64,000 nt of DNA, from contig NZ_JAOCQF010000001.1 of the NCBI RefSeq assembly GCF_025380365.1, positions 62,001 to 126,000 of the forward strand, read 5' to 3'. The DNA comes from Albidovulum sediminis (GTDB lineage: Bacteria; Pseudomonadota; Alphaproteobacteria; Rhodobacterales; Rhodobacteraceae). The translations under genes were made by a program, and so were the position numbers. This document shows positions 63,891-64,000 of the stretch, in pieces; the stretch's first letter is position 1, and each line of letters begins with the position of its first letter. Below the pieces are notes generated by a model. The model searched no databases. It had not been told where the DNA came from and saw nothing but the letters and a program-made list of their open reading frames with translations.

Positions 63891-64000
63891 CCGCGCCCAC
63901 GCTTGCCGATTTCGCGGGGCTCTGGCGGGTCGAGCGGGCGATCATCGATCACCGCGCAGGGCTTGCAGGCCGATTCACCGGCACCGCCGTGTTCGTGCCG
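63887..64000 (+). CDS. DUF6314 family protein, 5' part (runs off the window)
   Basis: The first 38 codons are present. LADFAGLWRVERAIIDHRAG, then GRFTGTAVFVP matches the N-terminus of the DUF6314 family common in Rhodobacteraceae, of unknown function. Starts by ATGA overlap with the preceding secreted protein gene; the rest lies beyond the right edge. Confidence 0.7.
   Translation, partial: MTAPTLADFAGLWRVERAIIDHRAGLAGRFTGTAVFVP

Overview
The window is high-GC DNA from an alphaproteobacterium of the Rhodobacteraceae type. It carries a soxBDAG sarcosine oxidase, a clade I nosRZDFYLX cluster, ccmABCDG/ccmI cytochrome c maturation genes, a persulfide-sensing sqrR/sqr pair and the GC-rich intergenic hairpin repeat that I know from this family. 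Genus cannot be settled from the sequence alone. Most genes are tightly packed, with many ATGA-type overlaps.

Left end (1-1951): the terminal part of an integrated genomic island, with an unrecognised 3' gene end, an AlpA-type regulator and a P4-type integrase. It is bounded by a duplicated 3' portion of tRNA-Phe that marks the attachment site. Next (2.2-8.5 kb) is a catabolic locus: a beta-keto acid cleavage enzyme and a class III aminotransferase are divergent from a polar amino acid ABC importer, a C45-type amidohydrolase/acyltransferase and an RpiR regulator. A nested palindrome sits in the shared promoter.

8.5-12 kb holds a bicovalent-flavin oxidoreductase and two split-barrel flavin-binding proteins, one of them fused to GAF and a probable winged-helix domain. 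12-18.5 kb is a sulfur-stress region: an RND pump, its adaptor and a DUF2892 protein lie behind an ATTC-N8-GAAT operator, followed by sulfide:quinone oxidoreductase (with a perfect FNR box) and its ArsR-type persulfide sensor SqrR. 18.6-23.5 kb holds housekeeping and unlinked genes (glycerate kinase, flavin reductase, DUF475, a 2OG-Fe oxygenase, YegP).

23.8-33 kb is a complete nitrous oxide reductase operon preceded by an FNR/NNR-type box and led by a small cysteine-motif protein. 33-35.9 kb is a small surface-polysaccharide block (FkbM remnant, GSCFA, GT61). 35.9-41.1 kb is soxBDAG. 41.3-45.9 kb carries ccmI, ruvX, a DUF1289 protein, a PhyH-like oxygenase, a TauE exporter and dusA. 45.9-53.6 kb is a second catabolic cluster: an amidinohydrolase, an M20 amidohydrolase, a LysR regulator and a PotABCD-like ABC importer. 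A near-identical motif occurs at its two promoter regions.

53.6-56.9 kb holds a Mth938-like protein and ccmABCDG. The right end has acnA, a DUF1223 protein, an orphan fliG-like gene, purB, small secreted proteins and the start of a DUF6314 gene. The strongest lead is the SqrR-type operator in front of the DUF2892-adaptor-RND operon, which suggests a sulfide/persulfide-inducible efflux pump.
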